Notes: generated from the letters alone by a model not told the origin. Positions 32,304-40,949 are shown, numbered from the stretch's first letter. The stretch is 64,000 bases of DNA from CAZHFW01 sp964531675 (GCA_964531675.1 CAZHFW010000012.1:32179-96178), one strand, 5' to 3'. Numbers and translations: made by a program.

Positions 32304-32415
32304 GGCCTTCGCAGAGGGACTCGGCCTTCGCAGAGGGACTCGGCTTTCGCAGAGGGCCTTGGCTTTCGCAGAGGGCCTTGGCTTTCGCAGAGGGCCTTGG
32401 CTTTCGCAGAGGGCC
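32304..32415. repeat. 19-bp tandem repeat array running into the assembly gap
   Basis: Units start at 32304, 32323, 32342, 32361, 32380 and 32399 with the form GGCYTTCGCAGAGGGMCTY. The first two read GGCCTTCGCAGAGGGACTC and the rest GGCTTTCGCAGAGGGCCTT. The array is cut by the N block after 5.9 copies, and a degenerate copy (GGCTTTAGCAGAGAGCC) resumes at 32518. Confidence 0.92.
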
Positions 32416-32515
32416 NNNNNNNNNNNNNNNNNNNNNNNNNNNNNNNNNNNNNNNNNNNNNNNNNNNNNNNNNNNNNNNNNNNNNNNNNNNNNNNNNNNNN
32501 NNNNNNNNNNNNNNN
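32416..32515. other. Scaffold gap of exactly 100 N
   Basis: The round length is the usual placeholder for a gap of unknown size. Because the 19-bp repeat is present on both sides, the true array is probably longer than a read length and was collapsed. Confidence 0.95.
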
Positions 32516-32521
32516 TTGGCT

Positions 32522-32602
32522 TTAGCAGAGAGCCAGGAAGCTCAGGATCGCCAGGACCGCGATACGCTGCTGGGTCGCCGAGATGGTCAGGAGGTTCTTC
32601 AT
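32522..32602 (-). CDS. Possible 26-residue hydrophobic peptide ending in the 19-bp repeat
   Basis: On the minus strand an ATG at 32602 opens a short frame beginning MKNLLTISATQQ, continuing with 'RIAVLAILSFLALC', and stopping at a TAA formed by the variant base in the last repeat copy. AAGG lies about 11 nt upstream. It looks like one short membrane helix or the start of a signal peptide. It may be a genuine small protein or the 5' remnant of a longer gene interrupted by the repeat array. No homology is recognised. Confidence 0.35.
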   Translation of the reverse strand: MKNLLTISATQQRIAVLAILSFLALC

Positions 32603-32728
32603 TTGGGGAAGCCTTTTCTTCAGCCGCTGCCGACGTCCTGCCGGAGCGTATGTGTGGAGTCATACCACAGGTGGCAAGGGTCGTGCCAGACCCCTGCAGA
32701 CGCTTCCAGGCCCGTTGCCCACGCACGG

Positions 32729-34618
32729 ATGATGCGCACGGGCAACATCCTGTGTTGCGTCGCGACAACACTGTTGGTGCTCGCACTCGCGCCGGTGCGT
32801 GCCAACGCCGGCATTCTCGGACCACGCGCAGAGTTTGCAGGTCAGCCCGCGGCTCAGCCAGCGCCGCCCCAGGCCTCCGGCGCAGCGTCCGAAATTCCTC
32901 CCACGCGTGCGGATCCGGTGCTGACACGTCCGCCCATCGCGCCCGACAAGGCCATGGGGCTCTTCGATCTGCTCCACACCAGGGTCCGGGAATGGCGCCT
33001 GGCGCCTTTGCCTTCGGATGCAACGCCGCTTGAAGGCGTGGGGGCGGCGTGCGTGGAGCTCAGGCTCGATGGCGTCCTGCTTGCGCGGGCGTCGGCCGAG
33101 GGCGCCGATGCGTTCGAACGCGCGATGAACGACGCGATGCGCAGCGCCGATCAGAAGCTCCCCGTGCCCCCCGATGCGCTGCGCCAGCAGAACGCCAGAC
33201 TCGCCGCTGAGCGGATCATCATCAGCCTCGAACTGGCCGGCACGCTCGTGCCCACCGATCTGCGGACCAATGCTGCGGTGGACGCGACGGTCTCGCCCGG
33301 GCTTGACGGCGTCGCGGTGCGTGTCGGCGAGCGGGTGGGCCTGGTTTTCCCGGCCGAGATGCTCGCGGACGGATTTGTTCCCTCCGCAGGAGTGGGGCTG
33401 GCTGCATCGCGCACAGGTGATGCCTCCCTGAGCGTGCTCGAGCCTCAGATGCTCCGCAAAGACCACGGGGCGGTGATCTACCGCTTCCGTACGCTGCACA
33501 TCGCGACCGCTGCGCCGTCCAGTGCGCCCATCTTCCTGTTCCGCGGCGGGCGCGTGACGCCGATGACGAGCATCGACCAGCCCGCGATGGAACGCATGGC
33601 GACCGCACTCGCGATGCATCTTGTCCGCGAGGCGATGGGCCCGCTCGACGCGATGCGCAGCGTCGCCGAAGCACCGTCGATGCACCCGGACGCCAAGTCG
33701 TGGGACCTGTTCACCAAGGGACTGGTGGCGCGGGCTCTGGCGATGCAGGCGGCCCGCGAGACCGATCCCGGGAAGCGGCTCGCGATGCGTTATGCGAGCC
33801 GGGCGCTGACCGAGGCGCTGGCGACGGGAAAGATCGACACACCTTTGGCCGCGGCGTCGCTCATCAACGCCAAGGCCGCGTTCATCCGCGCCAGCGGCGA
33901 TCCGCCCACCGACGCGAACCTGAAGGTGGATGCGCTCTTCGCGAACCCCGCGTTCAGGCTTGATCCCGCGACGCTGGCCTCGTCGCCGGTCGCGGGCTGG
34001 CTCGCGCTGGCTGCGGCGGAAGCGGGCCTGCGTTCGCCTCAGCGCACCGACGTCGCAGCGGAGATCGTGCAGGCGACCATCTCGCGGCCGGATGGGCCGG
34101 ACTTGGTCGCGCTCATGCCTTTCCTGGGCGAGGCCGAACTTCGGATCGCAGCCAATCGCCGGTCGTTCACGCCCGACGCGGATCCGGCGCTGCCTCACGC
34201 GGACGCGTTCATCGCGATGCGTGATCGGCTGGTCGCGAGCATGGCGAATGATCCCGGCGCGCCGGATCTGGATGGCGGGTACGTCTTTGCGGGCTCGCCT
34301 TATCCCACCTGGCACGCAGCCCGGCCGGCGGCGTTCGTGGCGCAGATGCTCGGCAACCCCAGGCTCACGCCCAAGGAGCAGGTCATCCCCAGGCTGAGCC
34401 AGTCCCTGAGCGTGATGCGTTACCTGCGACAGTTGAGCGTCGACGAATCCAACGCCTGGCTGTATCCGGACCCCGCGTCGGTGGAGGGGGGCGTGCGGCT
34501 GTCGGTGTGGGATCCCAGGGTCAGGCCCGAGCCTTCGGCGGTGTCACTGATCGCGGTCATCCGCACCCTGGAGAGCCTGCAGACCGCGCTGCCCCAAAGC
34601 TCCAAAAAAGCCCCTTAA
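32729..34618 (+). CDS. Secreted protein of unknown function
   Basis: Starting at the tandem ATGs at 32729, the protein has 629 residues. It has a signal peptide ('NILCCVATTLLVLALAPVRA', cleavage near 'ANAG') and a Pro/Ala/Gln-rich linker at about 35-65. A first mixed alpha/beta region (about 90-300) contains 'VELRLDGVLLARASAEGADA' and 'GVAVRVGERVGLVFPAEMLA'. An alpha-helical, Ala-rich second half (about 300-600) resembles degenerate repeats. No catalytic motif is recognised. It is likely periplasmic. It stands alone between the repeat region and gyrA. Confidence 0.78.
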   Translation: MMRTGNILCCVATTLLVLALAPVRANAGILGPRAEFAGQPAAQPAPPQASGAASEIPPTRADPVLTRPPIAPDKAMGLFDLLHTRVREWRLAPLPSDATPLEGVGAACVELRLDGVLLARASAEGADAFERAMNDAMRSADQKLPVPPDALRQQNARLAAERIIISLELAGTLVPTDLRTNAAVDATVSPGLDGVAVRVGERVGLVFPAEMLADGFVPSAGVGLAASRTGDASLSVLEPQMLRKDHGAVIYRFRTLHIATAAPSSAPIFLFRGGRVTPMTSIDQPAMERMATALAMHLVREAMGPLDAMRSVAEAPSMHPDAKSWDLFTKGLVARALAMQAARETDPGKRLAMRYASRALTEALATGKIDTPLAAASLINAKAAFIRASGDPPTDANLKVDALFANPAFRLDPATLASSPVAGWLALAAAEAGLRSPQRTDVAAEIVQATISRPDGPDLVALMPFLGEAELRIAANRRSFTPDADPALPHADAFIAMRDRLVASMANDPGAPDLDGGYVFAGSPYPTWHAARPAAFVAQMLGNPRLTPKEQVIPRLSQSLSVMRYLRQLSVDESNAWLYPDPASVEGGVRLSVWDPRVRPEPSAVSLIAVIRTLESLQTALPQSSKKAP

Positions 34619-34691
34619 TTTCAGCCTGAAATCGGCCTTGAGCCGACCGAGGAATTCAGCGTCGAACCGGGCGAAAACCCGGCGGATCGCC

Positions 34692-34697
34692 TATACT
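34692..34697 (+). promoter_or_regulatory. Putative -10 element of gyrA
   Basis: TATACT lies 41 bp before the chosen gyrA ATG in an otherwise GC-rich region. No good -35 hexamer is found at 16-18 bp, so recognition may depend on an activator or another sigma factor. Confidence 0.4.
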
Positions 34698-34738
34698 AAC
34701 AGACCCCGGGCGTGACCCGAGGACGGAGCCTCCACTTC

Positions 34739-37495
34739 ATGGCTGAAAGCGATCTTCCTCCGGGCAGCACCGACAACGCCGGCGGCACGCCTGTCGCCGA
34801 GCAGATTGTCGATCTCGACATCCAGCGCGAGCTTCAGGACAGCTACCTCACCTACGCGATGTCCACCATCATGGACCGCGCGCTGCCCGATGTGCGCGAC
34901 GGGCTCAAGCCCTCCCAGCGCCGCATTCTGGTCGCGATGAACGACCTGAACCTGCGCCCCAACCGCAAGCACCTCAAGTGCGCCAAGATCGCGGGCAACA
35001 CCTCGGGCGACTACCACCCGCACGGCGAAGGCGTCATCTACCCGACCATGGTCGGCCTGGCCCAGAAGTGGAAGATGCGCGTTCCGCTCGTCGATCCGCA
35101 GGGCAACTTCGGCTCCATCGAAGGCGATCCGCCCGCGGCCATGCGTTACACCGAAGCCCGCATGACCTACGCCGCGGTCGACATGCTCGCGGACCTGAAG
35201 CTCGACACCGTCGACTTCCAGCCCAACTACGACGACCGTCTGCTCGAGCCGATGGTCCTGCCTGGCAAGTTCCCGAACCTGCTCATCAACGGCGGCATCG
35301 GCATCGCGGTCGGCATGGCCACCAGCCTCCCGCCGCACAATCCCACCGAGATCTTCGACGCGATCATCCGCACGCTCGAGAATCCCAAGGTCACGCTCCA
35401 GGAGCTGATGACCGACGTGACCGGCCCGGACGGCGCGGTTGTTCGCAACGGCGTCAAGGGCCCGGACTTCCCGACGGGAGGCATCCTCCACGGGCGTCGC
35501 GGGATCATCGAGGCGTACGCCACCGGCCGCGGCCGCGTGACGGTCCGGGGCGAGGTTCGTCACGAGACCACCAAGAGCGGGCGTGATCAGATCATCATCG
35601 AGAGCATCCCCTACATGCTCGTCCAGAACAATCTGGTCGAGCGCATCGTGGATGCGGTCAAGGAAGAGCGGATCACCGATGTCTCCGACGTGCGCAACGA
35701 GTCGGGCCGTGAGGCCCAGACGCGCATCGTGATCGAGCTCAAGAAGGGCGCCGATCCCAAGGCGGTCGAGAACCAGCTCTACTCGTTCACGCCGCTGCAG
35801 GAGACCTTCTCGATCATCAACCTGGCGATCGTGAACCGCCAGCCGCGGACGATGAGCCTCCGCGAGATGATCGATTGCTACATCCACCACCGGACGGACG
35901 TGATCCGCCGGCGGACCAACTTCCTGCTCCGCGAGGCCAAGAAGCGGGCCCACGTGCTGGAAGGCATGATCTTCGCGGTGTGCGACATCGACGAGGTGAT
36001 CGCGATCATCCGTTCGAGCCGGACGCGGGACGAGGCGATCGAACGCCTCATGCAGAAGCGATTCCGGATTCCGCCGGATCACAAGTATGCGCCCAAGCTC
36101 CCGGCACGCCTCATGAACCGCGTTCGGGCGACCGACGCAGCAGGCGGGATGCTCCTGAGCCGCATCCAGGCCGAGACCATCGGCGGAATGCGCCTGATCC
36201 AGCTCGTGGGTCTGGAGATCGAGCGTCTGGTCAACGAGTACAACGAACTCGTCATTCAGATCGAGGACTACGAGGACATTCTGGCCCGTCCCGAGCGCGT
36301 CCGCGCCATGATCAAGGCCGATTGCGAAGAGATGCGAGCCCGTTATAGCTCGCCCCGTCTCACGCTCATCGAGGACTCGGACGTCGACGTCGAGATCGCC
36401 GCCCTCATCCCCGTCGAGGATGTGGCGCTGACTATCAGCCATCACGGGTACGCCAAGCGCGTGCCGCTGTCGACCTACCGCGCCCAGGGCCGCGGCGGCA
36501 AGGGCATCCGCGCCTCCGACGCCAAGGACGAGGACTTCATCGAGCACGTCTTCGTCGCCTCCACGCACGACGACCTGCTCTGCTTCACCAACACCGGGCG
36601 CGTCTTCAAGAACAAGGTGTTCGAGATCCCCGAGATGTCGCGCACGAGCAAGGGCCGGGCCCTCATCAACCTGCTGGGCATGAAGGAAGGCGAGAAGACC
36701 TGCGCCTACCTGGCGGTCAAGGACTTCGAGGCCGGGTCCAAGTACCTGACCTTCGTCTCCCGCGACGGCATCGTGAAGCGCACGGCGCTCAAGGAGTATC
36801 GCAACGTCAACAAGGCGGGCATCATCGCGGTCGGCCTCAAGGAAGGCGACGCGCTGCTCGACGTCACGCTCACCGATGGCAACGACGACATCATCCTCGT
36901 CACCGCGGGAGGCATGGCGATTCGCTTCAGCGAGAACGACGCGCGGCTCATGGGCCGCTCCGCCGCGGGCGTGAAGGGCATCGAGCTCGAGGAGGGCGAT
37001 GAGGTCATCGGTGTGATCGCGGTGAACATGAAGCTCGACGCCGATGGCGACGCCATCACCGTCGACCCCGCCATGTCGATCCTCACGATCACCGAGAACG
37101 GCTACGGCAAGCGCACCCTCGTGGACGAGTACCGCGTGCAGCCCGAAACAGGCAAGGCGCGCAGCCAGTCCCGCGGCGGCAAGGGCCGCGCCGACATCAA
37201 GACCAGCGAACGCAACGGTCGCTCCGTCGCCGCCCTCGGGGTGGTCGACAGCGACGACGTGGTGGTCATCTCCAAGGGGGGCCAGCTGGTCCGCATCCCC
37301 GCGGGCTCGATCAGCCAGATCGGCCGCGGCACCCAGGGCGTCCGCGTCGTGTCCCTGAACGAGGGCGACGCGGTCATCGCGACCGCCCGCGTCCGTGAGG
37401 GCCAGGGCGCCGCCCCCGAAGGCGAGGACAAGCCTGGGGACCAGAACCCGGGCCAAACCACGGATTCTCCGGACGCCCCCAGCCCGGCAGAGTAA
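34739..37495 (+). CDS. gyrA: DNA gyrase subunit A
   Basis: GyrA is the DNA-cleaving subunit of gyrase, which introduces negative supercoils. The 918-residue protein has 'LPDVRDGLKPSQRRILVAM' near the N-terminus, catalytic Tyr in 'AAMRYTEARM' (about residue 136) and six C-terminal beta-pinwheel repeats. These include a GyrA-box 'AQGRGGKGIRA' (about 580), which identifies gyrase, not topoisomerase IV. The ATG at 34739 has GGAG 10 nt upstream and is preferred to an in-frame GTG at 34712. In the quinolone-determining region the sequence is 'HPHGEGVIYP', so the positions equivalent to E. coli Ser83 and Asp87 are Gly and Pro. A Gly/Pro/Asp-rich tail ends the protein. gyrB is not adjacent. Confidence 0.96.
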   Translation: MAESDLPPGSTDNAGGTPVAEQIVDLDIQRELQDSYLTYAMSTIMDRALPDVRDGLKPSQRRILVAMNDLNLRPNRKHLKCAKIAGNTSGDYHPHGEGVIYPTMVGLAQKWKMRVPLVDPQGNFGSIEGDPPAAMRYTEARMTYAAVDMLADLKLDTVDFQPNYDDRLLEPMVLPGKFPNLLINGGIGIAVGMATSLPPHNPTEIFDAIIRTLENPKVTLQELMTDVTGPDGAVVRNGVKGPDFPTGGILHGRRGIIEAYATGRGRVTVRGEVRHETTKSGRDQIIIESIPYMLVQNNLVERIVDAVKEERITDVSDVRNESGREAQTRIVIELKKGADPKAVENQLYSFTPLQETFSIINLAIVNRQPRTMSLREMIDCYIHHRTDVIRRRTNFLLREAKKRAHVLEGMIFAVCDIDEVIAIIRSSRTRDEAIERLMQKRFRIPPDHKYAPKLPARLMNRVRATDAAGGMLLSRIQAETIGGMRLIQLVGLEIERLVNEYNELVIQIEDYEDILARPERVRAMIKADCEEMRARYSSPRLTLIEDSDVDVEIAALIPVEDVALTISHHGYAKRVPLSTYRAQGRGGKGIRASDAKDEDFIEHVFVASTHDDLLCFTNTGRVFKNKVFEIPEMSRTSKGRALINLLGMKEGEKTCAYLAVKDFEAGSKYLTFVSRDGIVKRTALKEYRNVNKAGIIAVGLKEGDALLDVTLTDGNDDIILVTAGGMAIRFSENDARLMGRSAAGVKGIELEEGDEVIGVIAVNMKLDADGDAITVDPAMSILTITENGYGKRTLVDEYRVQPETGKARSQSRGGKGRADIKTSERNGRSVAALGVVDSDDVVVISKGGQLVRIPAGSISQIGRGTQGVRVVSLNEGDAVIATARVREGQGAAPEGEDKPGDQNPGQTTDSPDAPSPAE

Positions 37496-37632
37496 ACTGC
37501 TCGGCGGTGAGGGGAGGCCCGCGAGGGCGAACCTCAGGCCCGGGCGAGTGGTACAGACTCCTCTGGCGGGGCCTCGATGGCGTGTGCGCCGATGGTTCGG
37601 GCGTCGTGGTCAGGGGCGTGAAAGGCAATCCA

Positions 37633-37992
37633 ATGGCGACCGACTGGTCCGACAACATCGTGGTGGTGGAACTCTCCGACGAGCCGGCGCTCTCCGATGA
37701 GCTTGCGTCGGTCATCGATCGCGTGAGCAACGCTCCCGCGGCCAAGGTCCCGCACCTGGTCGTGAACTTCGGCGCCGTGACCTACGTCAACAGCTCCAAC
37801 CTCGCCCAGCTCCTGCGCCTCCGCAAGAGGCTGCTGGAAGCCGGACGCAGCATGAAGCTCTGCTCGGTCTCCGACGAGGTCTGGTCGGTCATGATGGTGA
37901 CCGGTCTGGACAAGGTCTTCCGCTTCGCGCCCGATCCCATGACCGCGCTGGCGGGCCTCCAGCTCGAAGAATCCGAGAACAAGAAGAAGTGA
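37633..37992 (+). CDS. STAS-domain protein (anti-sigma factor antagonist type)
   Basis: STAS proteins of this type act in partner switching, releasing a sigma factor or other target when dephosphorylated. The 119-residue single-domain protein shows the fold pattern 'NIVVVELSD', 'VPHLVVNFGAVTYVNSSNLA', 'RSMKLCSVSDEVW' and 'VTGLDKVFRF'. The phosphorylatable Ser lies in 'YVNSSNLAQLL', where the family norm is 'D-S-S/T-G'; here Asn replaces Asp and Gly. AAAGG lies 8 nt before the ATG. A SpoIIE/RsbU-type phosphatase is encoded 1 kb downstream on the other strand, a plausible partner; no RsbW-type kinase is nearby. Confidence 0.88.
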   Translation: MATDWSDNIVVVELSDEPALSDELASVIDRVSNAPAAKVPHLVVNFGAVTYVNSSNLAQLLRLRKRLLEAGRSMKLCSVSDEVWSVMMVTGLDKVFRFAPDPMTALAGLQLEESENKKK

Positions 37993-38146
37993 TCGAAGGC
38001 TTTGCGACGCTCGCGCATCTTCAACCTCGAGCATTTCTCTCGAAGAGCAACTCCCTCGAAGTGCTCCGGCCTGACGAAGCGCAATCCTTCCGAGGCGTGC
38101 GACCCCGACCGGCCGCCGGTCTGTGATCGGATCTGAAACCGTCTTC

Positions 38147-38914
38147 ATGTCGACGCTCGCGACCAACCCCACCTCGGAACCCGCTGCCGGCGCAGACGCC
38201 TCGGTTGACGCGGTGTGCGAACTCCGCGGCATCCGCAAGGTGTACTACAAGCCCGATGGCTCGGTGATGGTCGAGGCCCTGCGGGGCGTCGATCTGCTCA
38301 TCCGCCGGGGCGAGTACGTCGCGATCATGGGCGCCTCGGGCTCGGGCAAGTCCACGCTCATGAACGTTCTGGGATGCCTGGATCGCCCGACGCAAGGCGA
38401 GTACCTGCTGGACAACCAGCCGGTCTCCAAGATGAGCGACGAGCAGCTCTCGGTCTACCGGGGTCAGAAGATCGGCTTCATCTTCCAGGCCTTCAACCTG
38501 ATCCCCCAGCTCAAGATCGAAGAAAACGTCGAGGTCCCGCTCTTCTATCAGAAGGTCGCCAAGCACGAACGCCGGGAACGCGCCATCAAGGCCCTCGAAC
38601 TGGTCGGCCTGGGCGATCGCCTCGGCCACAGGCCTTCGGAGCTCTCGGGTGGACAGCAGCAGCGCGTCGCGATCGCGCGGGCGCTGGTCACAAGCCCCGT
38701 CGTCCTCATGGCCGACGAGCCCACGGGCAACCTCGACAGCGCCACCGGCCTGTCCATCCTCCGCACGTTCCAGCGCCTCAACGACGAAGGCATGACCATC
38801 GTCATCGTTACCCACGACGACGGGGTGAGCCGGCGGTGCAAGCGCGTGGTGCGGATGAAGGACGGCGTCGAGGAGTTCGATCGCGTCGTCACGCAGCGCG
38901 AGCTCTTCACCTGA
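38147..38914 (+). CDS. ABC transporter ATP-binding protein (LolD/MacB type), no adjacent permease
   Basis: The 255-residue ATPase carries Walker A 'GASGSGKST', Q-loop 'FIFQAFNLIPQL', signature 'LSGGQQQR', Walker B 'VVLMADEPTGNLD' and switch His in 'IVTHDD'. The 'DEPTGNLDS' and 'FQxFNLIP' features place it in the MacB/LolD/FtsE group, which powers lipoprotein release or mechanotransmission at the envelope. Its usual FtsX-like permease is not encoded next to it. A 25-residue Ala/Ser/Thr-rich N-terminal extension precedes the domain. The ATG at 38147 is preferred to an in-frame GTG at 38123, though neither has a strong ribosome-binding site. It converges on the phosphatase gene. Confidence 0.93.
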   Translation: MSTLATNPTSEPAAGADASVDAVCELRGIRKVYYKPDGSVMVEALRGVDLLIRRGEYVAIMGASGSGKSTLMNVLGCLDRPTQGEYLLDNQPVSKMSDEQLSVYRGQKIGFIFQAFNLIPQLKIEENVEVPLFYQKVAKHERRERAIKALELVGLGDRLGHRPSELSGGQQQRVAIARALVTSPVVLMADEPTGNLDSATGLSILRTFQRLNDEGMTIVIVTHDDGVSRRCKRVVRMKDGVEEFDRVVTQRELFT

Positions 38915-38947
38915 TTGAGTTTTGCGGTCTCAGCCAGTGTCGCAGTC

Positions 38948-40297
38948 TCAGGCTGCCTTGGAGATCGCGGCCGCGGCCTCACCCGCGTCGCGCGTCGGGC
39001 AGATTGCCAGCGCGGTGATGTCGTCGGGCTGATGGAGCGATCCCGCCTGCTCGTCGAGCAGAGCCGCGAGCCTGGAGGCCAGGGCCGCTGCGGGATGAGC
39101 CGAGAAGGGCTGATCGTCCAGGAGTTCCTGGAAGTGCGTGAGGTAGTTGTTGGTGGGCTTGTGGATCTTGCCCTTGGCCGCTTCCCCGGTGCCGGGGCAC
39201 GCGATCTCGAACCCGTCGGTGTAGAGCAGCGCGGTCTGTCCGTGCTTCAGCGTCACCGTGACCTGGTTGAACTCCGCTTCCGCGAAGACCCCGAGCAAGG
39301 GTCCCTCGGTCTCGATCTTCTGAGAGCTGCCCTTGCCGATGATCAAGGGCGGCGGATGGCCCGCGCCCGCGATGGTGAACTCGTGCGTGAGCGTGTCGAG
39401 CACGCAATACACCGCGGTCGCAAAGCGCGAGGCGCTCTGGTGGGACTCGCAAAGGCGCAGGTTGAGTCGACGCAGCACTTCGCATGCGTCGCGCACGTTG
39501 CCTTGCTCGTCGAGGGGCGAGAGGCTGTTGGTCACGATCATCGTGAGCAAGGCTGCGGGCACGCCGTGCCCGACCGCGTCGGCGAGGAAGATCGCGACGT
39601 GACGGTCGTTGAGCACGCGGACCTGGTAGATGTCGCCGCTGACGTAGCCGACGGGCCTGAAGATCACGCCCAGGTCGACGCCGTCGACTTGAGGCATGCA
39701 CTTGGGCATGAACTCGCGCTGGACCAGGGAGGCGAGGTTGAGTTCTTCATGGAGCCTGTCCATCTCGCCGCGCAGGCCGCCCGAGGCGCGATGCGCGATC
39801 GCCAGCTCGCCCGAAAGCGTGCGGACGGTGCCCTGTCTGGTGACCGCCGCGTGGAGCATGGCCGCGACCCGCTCGGCGGGCGCGTTGATCTTGTCGGTGA
39901 TGATCCCCGAAGCTCCGAGCCAGCTCGGACCAGGCGCGCCTCCCGAGAGCAGCACCAGCGCGGGCGCAAGGGTCTCGGCCAGGTGATCGGCGACGCGTTC
40001 GGCCAGCGGATCGATGTCGGTGTCGAGCACGATCAGCGCGGGCGTGGATTCGCCAAGGATGGGGCGCGTCCGCGCGGGCACGCCCGCCCACTCCATGGGC
40101 TCATGCCGGCGGACCTCGATCTGGCCCACGCCAAAGTCGCGCGTCAGCGCGTCCAGCACCGGGCGCAGGATCCGCGCTTCCGCGTCGGTCCGCGACGACG
40201 AGCACACAAAGTCGAGACTGGTCCACGCCATGACGAGTCCGGGAAGATATCGGACCCGCCCCGCGATCCGTCGCGCAGCGGTTCCCGGGACTGTCAT
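38948..40297 (-). CDS. SpoIIE/RsbU-type PP2C phosphatase with receiver-like N-domain
   Basis: The C-terminal half is a PP2C-type Ser/Thr phosphatase of the SpoIIE/RsbU group: metal ligands in 'GYVSGDIYQV' and 'FLADAVGHGVPAALLT', then 'AGAGHPPPLIIG', 'LLYTDGFEIA' and 'QPDDITALAI'. Such enzymes dephosphorylate STAS antagonists. The N-terminal 150 residues ('DFVCSSSRTDAEARIL', 'STPALIVLDTDIDPLAERV', 'APALVLLSGG') look like a degenerate receiver, followed by a helical linker ('GLRGEMDRLHEELNLASLVQ'). Starts at 40297 (4 bp after the DUF192 stop) or at ATG 40231 (449 or 427 residues) are both possible; the fold begins right after the second. Confidence 0.9.
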   Translation of the reverse strand: MTVPGTAARRIAGRVRYLPGLVMAWTSLDFVCSSSRTDAEARILRPVLDALTRDFGVGQIEVRRHEPMEWAGVPARTRPILGESTPALIVLDTDIDPLAERVADHLAETLAPALVLLSGGAPGPSWLGASGIITDKINAPAERVAAMLHAAVTRQGTVRTLSGELAIAHRASGGLRGEMDRLHEELNLASLVQREFMPKCMPQVDGVDLGVIFRPVGYVSGDIYQVRVLNDRHVAIFLADAVGHGVPAALLTMIVTNSLSPLDEQGNVRDACEVLRRLNLRLCESHQSASRFATAVYCVLDTLTHEFTIAGAGHPPPLIIGKGSSQKIETEGPLLGVFAEAEFNQVTVTLKHGQTALLYTDGFEIACPGTGEAAKGKIHKPTNNYLTHFQELLDDQPFSAHPAAALASRLAALLDEQAGSLHQPDDITALAICPTRDAGEAAAAISKAA

Positions 40298-40301
40298 CGG
40301 C

Positions 40302-40949
40302 CTACTTGGCGTTGCGCTTCAAGCGCTCCAGATCGAGCTTGATCTGATCGCCGTTTCGCAGTTTGAGCTGATCCAGCGAGCCTTCCTTCAGTTCGATCGC
40401 GAACTGGGCGCCGTACCCGCTCGGGTAGAGCCTCAGCCGACGCTCGTAGTCCTCGGCGGTCTCGCTGGCCTTCTGGGGATCCTCGGGCTTCATCTTGTGC
40501 ATCGCCACGATCCGGCCCGTCGGGTCCAGGAAGATGATGTCGATGCCGATCGGGCAATCCCGCATGACGAAGTTCAGACGCCGGGGCTCCGCAAACGCGA
40601 AGAGCATCCCGCCGTCGGCGGGGATCTCGGTGCGTCCGGAAAGCCCCTTCTGGCGGCTCTCGTCGGTGTCGGCCCGCTCGAGCTTGAAGGTCTTGCCCCC
40701 GATCTTGACCTCCTCGATCGGGAGGCCCGACTGCGCGGGCGTGGTCATCCGACTTCCGGGCTGCCCGGCGGGCGTGCTCCCGGTCTTGGTCTGGGGAGCA
40801 GATTGGCTCTGGGTGGAGGCCGGCGTCGCGGGAGGCTGCTTGTCGCACGCGGCCAGGCCCGCGCTCAGGCAGAGGCCGGCAATCGCCAGCGTCAGCGCGG
40901 GACGGGAAAGAACAGATCGCTCAGACGCGAGGGCAGCGCGGGTGGACAT
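40302..40949 (-). CDS. DUF192 lipoprotein
   Basis: The 215-residue protein has a lipoprotein signal ('LTLAIAGLCLSAGLAAC', lipobox LAAC), a Thr/Ser/Gln/Pro-rich linker of about 40 residues and a DUF192 domain ('ESRQKGLSGRTEIPADGGML', 'NFVMRDCPIGIDIIFLD', 'ELKEGSLDQLKLRNGDQI'). DUF192 proteins are small envelope proteins of unknown activity. The ATG at 40949 has AGGA upstream at suitable spacing and is preferred to an in-frame TTG two codons earlier. The phosphatase gene follows within a few bases and is probably co-transcribed. Confidence 0.88.
   Translation of the reverse strand: MSTRAALASERSVLSRPALTLAIAGLCLSAGLAACDKQPPATPASTQSQSAPQTKTGSTPAGQPGSRMTTPAQSGLPIEEVKIGGKTFKLERADTDESRQKGLSGRTEIPADGGMLFAFAEPRRLNFVMRDCPIGIDIIFLDPTGRIVAMHKMKPEDPQKASETAEDYERRLRLYPSGYGAQFAIELKEGSLDQLKLRNGDQIKLDLERLKRNAK

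Larger units (their letters stand above)
31960..32728. other. Gene-poor interval with hairpins, 19-bp tandem array and scaffold gap
   Basis: Between rpsA and the next secreted protein, this stretch holds the rpsA terminator, a palindrome, the 19-bp array, 100 N and a 26-codon minus-strand frame (all listed separately). The plus-strand frame running through the N block is an artefact of the masked bases. Confidence 0.7.

Noticed and set aside
32304..32540. CRISPR-like array
   Set aside because: Units are contiguous 19-bp repeats with no unique spacers, and no cas genes are present.
32378..32728. Extension of the secreted protein upstream through the gap
   Set aside because: The frame is open only because masked bases contain no stops; the signal peptide at 32729 marks the real start.
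34691..37456. A 921-codon minus-strand open frame opposite gyrA
   Set aside because: Antisense shadow of gyrA caused by GC bias; no domain or signal can be recognised.
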